A stretch of DNA of 64,000 nucleotides, from assembly GCA_001302245.1 (NCBI GenBank), contig LGYU01000002.1:173795-237794 (forward strand), given 5' to 3'. This stretch comes from Chitinophagaceae bacterium PMP191F (lineage in GTDB: Bacteria > Bacteroidota > Bacteroidia > Chitinophagales > Chitinophagaceae). The notes below the pieces were generated by a model. That model made no database searches. It had not been told where the DNA came from and saw only the letters and a list, made by a program, of their open reading frames with translations. Every line of letters begins with the position of its first letter. The stretch's first letter is position 1. The position numbers and the translations under genes are program-made. This document shows, one piece after another, positions 36,452-45,322 of this stretch.

Positions 36452-38251
36452 ATGAAAGCTATTGTATTCTCCATTATTTTTTTCGCTGGCAAGGCAGTTG
36501 CCCAATCTACATCGATCGATACTGCCTACCATCCGGCCTGGTGGCTGGAAGGTACTACTGTCTATGAGCGCGACATGAACAAAGAAGCCATAGCGGAGAT
36601 CAATACCATAGTAAGTGATGCAGCTTGCAAAGGATGGAATGGATTGGTTTATTGGGGCGCAAGCCGCAATGGCAGCAAAATGCATTATTACTATAAATCT
36701 CCCTACCTCGCTTCAAAACCCTGGGCCGTATTTGAAAGAGATGGATTGAGTCCCCTGATCAGGGCTGCGCACCAGCAGGGCCTGAAGGTGATGGTGAATA
36801 TGGAAGGAGTAAATCCTTATCACTGGCAACAACATCATTGGACGGCCGCTTCTGTTCAGGCCGCGGCAACCGACCTGGCAAAAGCCGGTGTCGATGCAGT
36901 ATTTGAAGAATGTTTTGAAGCCAGCGAAGAAGTGTTTCTTTCTCTTGCCCATACGTTGAAGAAAAACAATGTCAATTACCTGTCGGGTACCGACCCCATG
37001 TTGCTGCGCGAACCCGCTTTCACACGGCTGTGGCCCGAAACCGGCACCATCAATCTGTATAACTATTACCTGAAGCGTGATAAGTTATATGCTATTGCTA
37101 CACTGGCGCAGCATGGTTCGCTGGGTTTAGGTTGGGCCAAATACTGGAACAAACCTACTTCCATGACCTCTCCGATAGACAGGGACTGGGGCATCGATAA
37201 TGAGCATGCTTCTGGCGTGATCACTTATTTGTGTTTGATTCGGGCGATACAGTTTCGCCTGGATAATTTTATCATCTTTGGCGGAAACAAAGCTTTTGAT
37301 CCAAAACATACAAATGAGTGGATAAAGAAATATGTGAACAAACAGGAAGCCCGTCCAACGTTGAATATTGTGGTGTTGCTTGGCAATGGTGCTGACAAGG
37401 CGGGGGCTGGTGAAGAAGCCTGGAACAGGCTATTCAATTCAGGCGATGCCATTACTTCCGGTGCATTCAACGGAGGCTACAACGTGGTGGTGAGCGATAA
37501 GGTAATGCCTGCAGATGCCTGGTGGATCTATGCCCCCGGCGGTAAAGAGGCTGAACTATCCAAAGAAGTGGTTGATCTTTTTAAAACGGATAAAAAGGTC
37601 TTTCTACAATCGGGTGGTGAACTGCCAAGTGGTGAGGCTTTGAAGTCAGGCTGGAAAGCAGTTTATGAACAATGTGGTGTGAATGGGCTGCGGCCATTTC
37701 GGTATGCACCAGGCGCTGATGCGCCTGCCAGCCAATCCTTGCCGGAAGACCAGGAAATTGAAATTCCATATACCGGTTATTACAAAGGAAAGTATATGCG
37801 CTTTACAGGCACGGATGTACAGCGGGGACGTGACCTGCGCGCAGGCACGATCATTCCGCAGGAGGCTATTACCGGCCAGGTGCTAAGCGCTCCCAATAAT
37901 ACTTATGGGCGTGGACCATATATCGTTGGCAAGAATAATAAATACCTTATTACCACTACTTGCCTGGGCTGGCAAACTGCCTGGCCCATTGCGGATCTTT
38001 TATCAGGGAGTGGGGTTGCGCCATCCTCAAATGTGTGGGGCATTGCCGGTAAAAATGTTACTGCCTTGCTGGCTATTGAAACAACTGAGCTGGAGCTCAC
38101 GATCCCGGGATTGAAAGAGGGCGCCGCTATTCATGTGGAGATATGGGATAAGAAAAAGCAAAAAAAGAAAGATGAAAAACTGGTCTATACCGCACCCTTC
38201 AAACAGGTGCTCAGCGAGTATGATCTTATACTGATCGATAGCGTACCCTGA
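36452..38251 (+). CDS. Secreted protein, possible new TIM-barrel glycosidase
   Basis: 599 residues from ATG 36452 (MKAIVFSIIFFAGKAVAQ, a signal peptide). The N-terminal half reads like a (beta/alpha)8 glycosidase: WNGLVYWGASRNGSKMHYYY, LIRAAHQQGLKVMVNMEGVN, AGVDAVFEECFEASEEVF, GSLGLGWAKYWNKP. Glu residues in VMVNMEGVN and VFEECFE are candidate catalytic acids. A beta-rich C-terminal domain follows, ending KQVLSEYDLILIDSVP. I cannot place it in a named GH family. It is convergent with, and 6 bp from, the AraC gene. Confidence 0.6.
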   Translation: MKAIVFSIIFFAGKAVAQSTSIDTAYHPAWWLEGTTVYERDMNKEAIAEINTIVSDAACKGWNGLVYWGASRNGSKMHYYYKSPYLASKPWAVFERDGLSPLIRAAHQQGLKVMVNMEGVNPYHWQQHHWTAASVQAAATDLAKAGVDAVFEECFEASEEVFLSLAHTLKKNNVNYLSGTDPMLLREPAFTRLWPETGTINLYNYYLKRDKLYAIATLAQHGSLGLGWAKYWNKPTSMTSPIDRDWGIDNEHASGVITYLCLIRAIQFRLDNFIIFGGNKAFDPKHTNEWIKKYVNKQEARPTLNIVVLLGNGADKAGAGEEAWNRLFNSGDAITSGAFNGGYNVVVSDKVMPADAWWIYAPGGKEAELSKEVVDLFKTDKKVFLQSGGELPSGEALKSGWKAVYEQCGVNGLRPFRYAPGADAPASQSLPEDQEIEIPYTGYYKGKYMRFTGTDVQRGRDLRAGTIIPQEAITGQVLSAPNNTYGRGPYIVGKNNKYLITTTCLGWQTAWPIADLLSGSGVAPSSNVWGIAGKNVTALLAIETTELELTIPGLKEGAAIHVEIWDKKKQKKKDEKLVYTAPFKQVLSEYDLILIDSVP

Positions 38252-38257
38252 TAACAA

Positions 38258-39133
38258 TCATGTTTTTACCGTATTGAAAAACCTGCTCCTGTACTCCTTG
38301 GGTATTACCCCGGTAATCTTCTTAAAATGCCTGTAGAAATTGGAGATGTTGTCGAATCCGCTCTGGTAGCTGATCTCCGATATATTGTAATTGTCTTCCA
38401 TCAGCATTTTGCAGGAGTGGCCAATACGGATCTCGGTAACGAAATCAGAGAATGTCTTTCTGGTGTGGTGTTTAAAGTACCGGGAAAAAGCCGGCACGCT
38501 CATATTTATTTTTGAAGCAATGTCATTGATGTAGATCTCATTCGTATAATTCTTCATGATAAACTGGAAAGCCATATTGATCTTTTCCGAATCACCACTG
38601 GTGTTGGCCGAGAAACCGGCAGACAACAATGGCTTGAGGTCATTGCTTTGCCCCAGTTTGATCAGAATGTCCAGCAGCGAAAGCAGGCGTTGCACCGGCG
38701 TTTCATCAAGCATCCGCAGTAAGCTTTCCGTAACCTCTTGTTTGGTAGGGCCTTGTATCTCTACAGCAAGTGCCAGGTTTTGCAACAGCTTTTGTACCTG
38801 TTTCATTTCAGGCGCATCAAAAAAATGGTTCCCCAGAAAATCACGCGTGAAGTGAATAAAAACTGATTTTGCCTTCAGCTTGCTGTTCTTGGCATAATAC
38901 GCTTCGCTATTGCGAAACAAGTGCGGTATGTTCGATCCGATAAGACACAGATCGCCATCTACAAAAGTGCTCACATTGTCTCCTATAAACCGTGTTCCGC
39001 TGCTTTGCGCGATCAATACCAGTTCAATTTCCTTGTGAAAATGCCATGGATTGCCAAAGTAATTGCAGTCTAATGTCTTGAACAGGAAGGAAGCATCACT
39101 GTCGAAAGATAATTTTTGGAGTTTGGGTTTCAT
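38258..39133 (-). CDS. AraC family transcriptional regulator
   Basis: 291 residues from ATG 39133. The N-terminal cupin-like sensor domain has WHFHKEIELVLI, FVDGDLCLIGSNIPHLF and VFIHFTRDFLGNHFF. The C-terminal double helix-turn-helix has YINDIASKINMSVPAFSRYF and ISEISYQSGFDNISNFYRHF. It is divergent from the creatininase-led operon and convergent with the hydrolase genes, so it is the likely sugar-responsive regulator of this island. A 36-bp palindrome lies in the divergent spacer. Confidence 0.92.
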   Translation of the reverse strand: MKPKLQKLSFDSDASFLFKTLDCNYFGNPWHFHKEIELVLIAQSSGTRFIGDNVSTFVDGDLCLIGSNIPHLFRNSEAYYAKNSKLKAKSVFIHFTRDFLGNHFFDAPEMKQVQKLLQNLALAVEIQGPTKQEVTESLLRMLDETPVQRLLSLLDILIKLGQSNDLKPLLSAGFSANTSGDSEKINMAFQFIMKNYTNEIYINDIASKINMSVPAFSRYFKHHTRKTFSDFVTEIRIGHSCKMLMEDNYNISEISYQSGFDNISNFYRHFKKITGVIPKEYRSRFFNTVKT

Positions 39134-39217
39134 ACAATTTTTTAACTGACCAGGTAACGGATAAACGTATAAGAGGTAATTGAAATTTAACATCGGAATT
39201 CCCCATGATGTCTTTTC

Positions 39218-39253
39218 TTGCCGCCTTGTCCTACAGGTAGAACAGAGCGGCAA
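39218..39253. promoter_or_regulatory. 36-bp imperfect palindrome in AraC/operon spacer
   Basis: TTGCCGC (39218-39224) and GCGGCAA (39247-39253) are perfect arms. Pairing continues inward through TGT/ACA and CTAC/GTAG, about 15 of 18 positions including one wobble. It lies 85 bp upstream of the AraC start and 131 bp upstream of the operon start. It could be an operator or a leader hairpin; the role is inferred. Confidence 0.45.
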
Positions 39254-39383
39254 TTTAAGACAGGTTCTCTCCTATCTGATATTTTTTTATTGTTAAAAAA
39301 GTATAAGAATTCAAGAGATAATGAGAGTTTTTCTTTTTGGCCGCCCATTAATTTTACTCACTTTCAAATTGAACTGATTACTT

Positions 39384-40187
39384 ATGCTCTACATCAGCAG
39401 TAGCGCTCCACAGATCAATAAACAGGTCAGCCATAGTGTTGTAGTGCTTCCTTTGGGCGCTATTGAACAACATGGACCACACCTTGCTGTATCCACCGAT
39501 ACAGACCTGGTAACAGCCATCGCGCACGAAGTAGAAGCCCGTTGTAGAGAAGATATATTGCTTTGCCCCACACTGCCCGTTGGCTCCAGTCATCATCATC
39601 TTACACTGGGAGGTACGCTAAGCGTTTCACCGGCAGTTTATACTGACTTGTTAGTTGATCTCGTAAGCACTATGCTTGATAATGGCTTTCGCCGGATCAT
39701 TTTATTAAATGGCCACGGGGGAAATGTTACACCCGCCCGCCAGGCTCTGGCGATCTTATCTGCTAAATATGATGGCACACTGAACCCGAATATCGCCATG
39801 GCCACTTATTGGGAGCTGGCCAGTGAATATTTTGCTGGTCATCAGCATATGGCCTCTCCGGCTTTGAGCCATGCCTGCGAATACGAAACAAGCATGATGC
39901 TTCACCTTTATCCCGAAAAAGTGTTTTCCGATAAGATGGAACGGGCAACAAGGCCCCCCAGTAACGGATATATTCCCTGGGAAGATGATGAGCCGTATAA
40001 AGGAGTAACCATGATCAAACAATCCCGCTACATCTCCGGCAATGGAAGCAGTGGTGAACCTCGGCTGGGGACAGCAGAAAAAGGAGCCTTTCTTTTCGAA
40101 CACGCTGTTGAAGCGTTGGTACGCTTTGTTACTTCTTTTAAAAACTGGCCTTTTGCTACCGACCTCACCCAATCATTAGATCGATGA
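39384..40187 (+). CDS. Creatininase family hydrolase
   Basis: 267 residues. The family's metal site is visible: LPLGAIEQHGPH (Glu28, His30, His33), then STDTDL (Asp41), NGHGGN and EYETSMM. Creatininase-family enzymes hydrolyse cyclic amides, formamides or lactones. At the head of an operon with an enolase-superfamily dehydratase and a DapA-type lyase, lactone or cyclic-amide opening is a reasonable guess, not shown. No signal peptide. The stop overlaps the next gene's ATG by 4 bp. Confidence 0.88.
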   Translation: MLYISSSAPQINKQVSHSVVVLPLGAIEQHGPHLAVSTDTDLVTAIAHEVEARCREDILLCPTLPVGSSHHHLTLGGTLSVSPAVYTDLLVDLVSTMLDNGFRRIILLNGHGGNVTPARQALAILSAKYDGTLNPNIAMATYWELASEYFAGHQHMASPALSHACEYETSMMLHLYPEKVFSDKMERATRPPSNGYIPWEDDEPYKGVTMIKQSRYISGNGSSGEPRLGTAEKGAFLFEHAVEALVRFVTSFKNWPFATDLTQSLDR

Positions 40188-41146
40188 TGACAAATAAGGA
40201 GCTGATCGGAACAGTAGGGCTTGGGCTCATGGGCTGTAGCATTGCTACCTGCCTGCTGGCATCGGGCCATGAAGTGATCACCCTGGTACAGGATATACAG
40301 CAGGCTGGTGAAGCCAGAAAACGCATAGAGTCATTTTTGTGGCAGATGCACGATGAAAGATTGGCAACAGCCTTACCCAAACAACTGCTTGCAAAATTTA
40401 AGATCACTGATGATATAAAAGACCTCGCTGCCTGCGAATTGGTCATGGAGTCGATTACTGAAAACATGGAGGCCAAAAAGCTGCTCTTTCAGCAATTGGA
40501 AGAAGTACTATCACCTGTTTCGATCATCGGCAGCAATACATCCGCCATTCCTGTAACCGTTTTACAGGATGGATTACGTTATCCTGAACGCCTGCTCGGT
40601 ATACACTGGGGTGAACCTGCCCATGTGCTTCGTTTTCTCGAAGTGATCTGTGGCCGGCAATCAGCCCTGGTATATGCTGAAAAAATAATGACGCTGGCTA
40701 CGGGCTGGGGCAAGGAACCTTCCCTGGTGAAAAAAGATGTACGTGGCTTTATTGCCAACAGGTTGATGTATGCCATGATGCGGGAGGCCTTCTTCCTCGT
40801 TGAAAATGGTTATGCTACCTATGAAGACATAGATCGCGCTTGTCGCAATGACCTTGGCTACTGGATCACCTTTGCCGGTCCTTTCCGTTTTATGGATATC
40901 ACCGGCATTCCTGCCTACTTCGCAGTGATGCAGGATTTGTTTCCTGAACTGGATAACACGACCACCCCTCCCGGCTTTATCGGTGAGCTGGTGGCGAAAG
41001 GCGCCAAAGGCACCAGCAATGCAAAAGGATTTTATTCCTATACCAGCGAGTCTGCCCAACGGTGGGAACAATTGTTCAATGAATTTGCTTTGGATATCCG
41101 GAAGCTCTCGCTTAAATATCCACAAAACTGTGGAGACCTGACATGA
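40184..41146 (+). CDS. 3-hydroxyacyl-CoA dehydrogenase-like NAD oxidoreductase
   Basis: 320 residues. The Rossmann start TVGLGLMGCSIATCLLASGH, then CELVMESITENMEAKKLLF, IIGSNTSAIP and GIHWGEPAHVLRFLEVICG, are typical of the 3-hydroxyacyl-CoA dehydrogenase superfamily. The C-terminal domain (DVRGFIANRLMYAMMREAFF) resembles L-gulonate 3-dehydrogenase and lambda-crystallin relatives. In this setting a hydroxy acid of a sugar is a more likely substrate than an acyl-CoA. Its ends overlap both neighbours by 4 bp. Confidence 0.87.
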   Translation: MMTNKELIGTVGLGLMGCSIATCLLASGHEVITLVQDIQQAGEARKRIESFLWQMHDERLATALPKQLLAKFKITDDIKDLAACELVMESITENMEAKKLLFQQLEEVLSPVSIIGSNTSAIPVTVLQDGLRYPERLLGIHWGEPAHVLRFLEVICGRQSALVYAEKIMTLATGWGKEPSLVKKDVRGFIANRLMYAMMREAFFLVENGYATYEDIDRACRNDLGYWITFAGPFRFMDITGIPAYFAVMQDLFPELDNTTTPPGFIGELVAKGAKGTSNAKGFYSYTSESAQRWEQLFNEFALDIRKLSLKYPQNCGDLT

Positions 41147-42282
41147 ACCCTGTAACCATTCAATCGATAACCGCCACTGAAGTGATCGTGCCTGCGAAGG
41201 CCGGTAGCCTCAATTCGGACAATGTGTTCGATAACGATATAGCCTTTGCAAAGAAATTCCTCACCGGCAATAGCTGGACAGATTTTGCCATACAGCCTAA
41301 ATGGATACTGGAGCTGCGTTTGAAAAACGGTATAGTTGCCATAGGAGAAACTTATCGCAGTGTATCGGAAGCTTCTCTGTCTGAGGCGATCAACACCTTT
41401 GCAGGAAAAGACCTGCTGACACTAAACTGGAGAAGATTGCCGGTAGATGATCAACGTATCTATGAGGCTTTTGAAACGGCTGTCCTCGATGCGTTGGGCC
41501 AGCTCTTCCATATCCCGGTGCACCAGCTATTGGGAGGCGCTTACCGCAACAAGATTGAATGCCTCGGCTGGACGGGACGTCGCACACCCGAAGACGCCGC
41601 CCAAAAAGCTTATGAAGCCATGCTGAAGGGACACAAAGCTTTTAAATTCAAATGTTCTGATGATGACCCGGTAAGATTGTGGACCGACGAGATCAAAAAG
41701 AAATGTGGTGATGGCATCAGAATCATTCTCGATCCCAATCAGCGATGGACAAACGTGGAGAACACCCTGCGTTTGATGGAGGGTGTAGATAAAGAGATCA
41801 TGCTTGGCCTGGAAGACCCGATCCTGCATGCTGATGTGGAAGGTTTTCAATACTTAAAAAAACACCTTGGTATTCCTTTGTTCCGTCACATCTCTTTACC
41901 CTATACCCAGGATATTCGAGACATCATTACGTTTGTCCGTCATGATGCAGCAGATGGATACAATTTCAATGGCTCTGCCTACAACTCTTTGCTGCTGGCC
42001 GAAATAGCCCACCTTGAAGGAAAGCCATGCTGGCGTGGCTCTGAAGTTGATCTTGGCATACTGGAGGCGATGGCACTGCATATTGCCGCCGCTTCTGTCA
42101 ATTGCACATTGCCCGCCGACCTGTTTGGTGAGCTGGTGCGGGAAGATGACCTGATCGAAATACCTCTTGTGTTGGAAAACGGTTCTATGCTGGTGCCACA
42201 AGGAGATGGCCTCGGTATAAAACTGGACAAAAAAGCGATGGCCATCTTTGCAACAGGCCGCACATTGGAGGTAAGTATATGA
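41143..42282 (+). CDS. Enolase-superfamily (mandelate racemase/MLE-like) dehydratase
   Basis: 379 residues. The capping domain precedes a barrel whose second strand has KAFKFKC (Lys168 and Lys170, the acid/base K-x-K). Metal ligands are Asp197 in LDPNQRW and Glu224 in LEDP, followed by the third-ligand region near LFRHISLPY. The K-x-K and D-E pattern fits acid-sugar dehydratases or epimerases that abstract the alpha-proton of a carboxylate. The product would be a 2-keto-3-deoxy acid for the DapA-type lyase downstream. Exact substrate unknown. Confidence 0.85.
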   Translation: MNPVTIQSITATEVIVPAKAGSLNSDNVFDNDIAFAKKFLTGNSWTDFAIQPKWILELRLKNGIVAIGETYRSVSEASLSEAINTFAGKDLLTLNWRRLPVDDQRIYEAFETAVLDALGQLFHIPVHQLLGGAYRNKIECLGWTGRRTPEDAAQKAYEAMLKGHKAFKFKCSDDDPVRLWTDEIKKKCGDGIRIILDPNQRWTNVENTLRLMEGVDKEIMLGLEDPILHADVEGFQYLKKHLGIPLFRHISLPYTQDIRDIITFVRHDAADGYNFNGSAYNSLLLAEIAHLEGKPCWRGSEVDLGILEAMALHIAAASVNCTLPADLFGELVREDDLIEIPLVLENGSMLVPQGDGLGIKLDKKAMAIFATGRTLEVSI

Positions 42283-43190
42283 AGCAAGTCATTGTTTCCT
42301 GGTCGCTGCTCATCCTTTGCAACCTGATGTGGGCTTTGCAGTTTACCTGTATCAAGCTTACACAAAACCAGGTGGGCCCCTATGCCACTGTTTGGGGACC
42401 TATGTTGCTGGCTACCTTATTACTGTTGCCATTTGCTTTGCGTGATTTCAGAAAGACCGGCAAACATGTAAAAGATGTATTGGTATTTATTCAACTGGCT
42501 TTACTGGGTGCATTTCCCGCACAGGTATTGATGACCTGGGGCACGCAATACTCCCAGGCCAGCAATGCCGCCATTCTAACACTTGCTTTACCTGTTGTTA
42601 CGGCTGTGTTTGCTTTTTTGCTGCTCAAAGAAAAAATGAATAAAACACGATGGCTGAGTTTTGGTATAGCCATTATTGGGGTGGTGATGTGTTCATTGGG
42701 TGATCTCCGGAAAATGAATTTTGGCGCTACCTATGCCATCGGCAACCTGCTGATATTTCTTTCCATCATCGGCAATGCCTATTACAATGTGGGTATTAAA
42801 AAAATAGCAGACCGGTACACTGAAATGGAAATGGTATTTTATACCTATGCAGTACTGATCCTGTTGCTTACACCGCTGGTTTTAATATATGAGCCAACTG
42901 TGTTTTCAGGTATTCCTTTCTTCACCCCTGACACCTGGGCCGGATTATTACTGCTGACCTTCTTCCATAACTTTTTATCCATGATCCTTTTTTTCCGGGC
43001 ATTGAAAAACCTCGATGCAATACAGGTGGCTTTATCCAACTACCTGATCACTTTCATGGGATTGCCCATTGCAGTCATCTGGCTGGATGAACAACTGAAT
43101 AGCTGGGCACTGACCGGCGGGTTGCTGGTGTTTTTCTCCACCTTGCTGATAACAATCCTTGATTACAGAAATGCAAATCAAAAACAATAA
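42279..43190 (+). CDS. EamA/DMT family transporter
   Basis: 303 residues, ten helices in two EamA repeats (WSLLILCNLMWALQFTCIKL; AIGNLLIFLSIIGNAYYNVG). It overlaps the dehydratase gene by 4 bp and ends 1 bp before the DapA-like gene, so it belongs to the operon. It may carry the sugar acid or a product across the inner membrane. Not closely similar to the EamA gene at 17.3 kb. Confidence 0.88.
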   Translation: MKQVIVSWSLLILCNLMWALQFTCIKLTQNQVGPYATVWGPMLLATLLLLPFALRDFRKTGKHVKDVLVFIQLALLGAFPAQVLMTWGTQYSQASNAAILTLALPVVTAVFAFLLLKEKMNKTRWLSFGIAIIGVVMCSLGDLRKMNFGATYAIGNLLIFLSIIGNAYYNVGIKKIADRYTEMEMVFYTYAVLILLLTPLVLIYEPTVFSGIPFFTPDTWAGLLLLTFFHNFLSMILFFRALKNLDAIQVALSNYLITFMGLPIAVIWLDEQLNSWALTGGLLVFFSTLLITILDYRNANQKQ

Positions 43191-43191
43191 C

Positions 43192-44100
43192 ATGAGAAAT
43201 AACCTTGAGCTGTGGGGCGTGGTGCCCATTATTCCAACGCCTTTTACTGCTGATGAAGAAATTGATGAACAGGCTTTACGCTCGCTCGTGGAGTTTGCAG
43301 TTGGCAATGGTCTCACTGGCGCTTGCCTGCCTGCTTATGCAAGCGAGTTCTATAAACTCACCGACGAGGAAAAGCTGAAAGTGGTGAAAATAGCTGTGGA
43401 CCAATCCAAAGGACGGATGAAGATCGTAGCACAGTCGAATCATCCTGCGTTGAAGATCGCTTCGCGCCTGGCAAAAGCAAATGTAGACCAGGGCGCAGAT
43501 GTCATTTCGCTGGCAGTACCACGTCTTTTTGGGCTGCCTGATGCTTCCATAAAAGAATACCTGTCCGGCTTCTTTAAGGCAGTTCCGAATACGCCTGTAC
43601 TCGTACAGGATTTCAATCCTGGCGGTACATCCATCAGCGTGGGCCTGATCAAAGAACTGATGGAGGAGCATCCAAACTTCAAATACCTGAAACTTGAAGA
43701 GCCTTTGTGCGGACCCAAGTTTGATGAGATCATCAAAGCTACCGGTGGGCGCATTGGCCTGATGGAAGGATGGGGCGGTTTATATATGCTCGAATTGATA
43801 CCCCTGGGCATTGCTGGTGTAATGCCAGGATTGGGCGTTTCCGACATTCTTCAAAAAGTATTCGAGCTGCGTATGTCCAACTCCAATGATGAAGCTTTTC
43901 AACTATTTGAGAAGGTAATGCCACAGATATTTTTCTCTTTACAGAACATGGAGTTGTTCCATTATGTTGAAAAGGAATTGTTGATCGCCCGTGGCGTGAT
44001 CACCGGCAGCCAGGTAAGAACTGCTTCCTATACACCTGACGAAGTGACTAAAAGGTTCATCAAAGAACTGAATGAAAGAGTAGTGGCCGCAGGAAAATAA
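43192..44100 (+). CDS. DapA/N-acetylneuraminate lyase family aldolase
   Basis: 302 residues from ATG 43192. GVVPIIPTPFTADEEID opens the barrel. The Schiff-base lysine is probably Lys167 in KYLKLEEP; VLVQDFNPGGT replaces the usual YNxP tyrosine segment, and GACLPAYASEFYKLTDEE replaces the GGTTGE motif of true DapA. It is therefore more likely a 2-keto-3-deoxy-sugar-acid aldolase or dehydratase than a lysine-pathway enzyme. This fits the upstream dehydratase. Confidence 0.87.
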   Translation: MRNNLELWGVVPIIPTPFTADEEIDEQALRSLVEFAVGNGLTGACLPAYASEFYKLTDEEKLKVVKIAVDQSKGRMKIVAQSNHPALKIASRLAKANVDQGADVISLAVPRLFGLPDASIKEYLSGFFKAVPNTPVLVQDFNPGGTSISVGLIKELMEEHPNFKYLKLEEPLCGPKFDEIIKATGGRIGLMEGWGGLYMLELIPLGIAGVMPGLGVSDILQKVFELRMSNSNDEAFQLFEKVMPQIFFSLQNMELFHYVEKELLIARGVITGSQVRTASYTPDEVTKRFIKELNERVVAAGK

Positions 44101-44112
44101 CAAGGCTTGTCT

Positions 44113-44925
44113 ATGAAAATAAATGGTAAACATTCAAACCTTCATTCTTTGAAAGTTCAAACCGCGCAGGAGGCCAAAACTACTGCACGTTTCCACGGCC
44201 AGGTAGCTGTGGTCACTGGTGCAGCTTCCGGACTTGGCCTGGCTATTTCAAAACAGCTATTGATGGAAGGTGCTACAGTAGCGCTGCTGGATATTGACAA
44301 GGCAGGCCTTGAATCGGGGTTTGGCGATATCAAAGGAAAAAGCAGGCTTTTTCCGATCGACATTACCCAACATATTTTGGTGGTCGAGACAGTGCAGGCG
44401 ATCATTGACGAGTTTGGCAGGATCGATATCCTGGTCAATTGTGCAGGCATTACCGGAAAAACCAATATACTAAGTCATAATGTGGATAGCAAAGATGTGT
44501 ACCGGGTATTCGAGGTAAACTTCATGAGCAGCTTTCTACTGGCAAAGGCTGTTCTTCCATACATGTTACAAATGAATTACGGCCGTATATTGCACATCGC
44601 CTCCATTGCCGGCAAAGAAGGTAATGCGGGCATGTTGGCTTATTCTTCTTCCAAGGCTGCTGTTATCGGGATGACGAAGGTGCAAGGGAAAGAATATGCG
44701 GACACGGGAATAACAGTTAATGCCCTTGCGCCTGCCGTAATACGTACACCACTTGTAGATGCCATGCCTGAAGAACAGGTGCAGTATATGACAGATAAAA
44801 TACCGATGAACCGTTGCGGCACATTGGAGGAGGCCATCAATATGGTAACCTATATCATATCAAGGGAAAATAGTTTTGTGACTGGCTTTACCTTTGATCT
44901 AAGTGGCGGGCGGGCTACTTATTGA
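44113..44925 (+). CDS. Short-chain dehydrogenase/reductase
   Basis: 270 residues from ATG 44113. The classical SDR cofactor motif is VVTGAASGLGLAIS, with Asp in LLDIDKAG pointing to NAD(H). NCAG, the catalytic Ser in HIASIAG and YSSSK complete the active site; LAPAVIRTPLVD follows. An N-terminal extension of about 25 residues is unusual. As last gene of the operon it may oxidise the free sugar or reduce the aldehyde left by the lyase. No terminator is obvious after it. Confidence 0.9.
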   Translation: MKINGKHSNLHSLKVQTAQEAKTTARFHGQVAVVTGAASGLGLAISKQLLMEGATVALLDIDKAGLESGFGDIKGKSRLFPIDITQHILVVETVQAIIDEFGRIDILVNCAGITGKTNILSHNVDSKDVYRVFEVNFMSSFLLAKAVLPYMLQMNYGRILHIASIAGKEGNAGMLAYSSSKAAVIGMTKVQGKEYADTGITVNALAPAVIRTPLVDAMPEEQVQYMTDKIPMNRCGTLEEAINMVTYIISRENSFVTGFTFDLSGGRATY

Positions 44926-45322
44926 TCAAATAAGTATAACGCAATACTTCACAAGAAGGAGACGTGATACTGCCGATTATACCAATTCATGGTCTAATTA
45001 TAGGAGAACCTGGCCACCAGATTTAAAAGGCCGGTATTCCCGAAGGAAGTGAGCCATCATCGCAAAGATGGTATTGTCACACCTCTATATGCACATCTTT
45101 CCTGATAAGCGCCGGTGTATATAGTTCTACCGACGTTGGGGATTGGTTTGAATCCAAATCTTTTCTCCCGTTAAGCTGAATAAGATACATTAATGTTACG
45201 CCCGCTCTTGCCGGTGTACAGATACTATAGGCAATGCATAGTCATTTTCAACGAATATCATCCGGCTTTTGTGAACTATGTTCGTATTCTTTCTTAATCA
45301 TCTCTTTCATCCATCATTTTCT
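44926..45322. other. Gene-free spacer at right end of the island
   Basis: About 400 bp with no continuous reading frame and no recognisable repeat of the tRNA-Leu 3' end. Short frames around 44990-45100 look protein-like in places but I cannot identify them. It separates the island from mgtE. Confidence 0.4.

Noticed and set aside
44926..45322. Possible attachment-site copy of the tRNA-Leu 3' end at the right end of the island
   Set aside because: I looked for the GGTTCGAATCC...CCTGGGCA sequence and found no match in this spacer, so integration at the tRNA is not supported.
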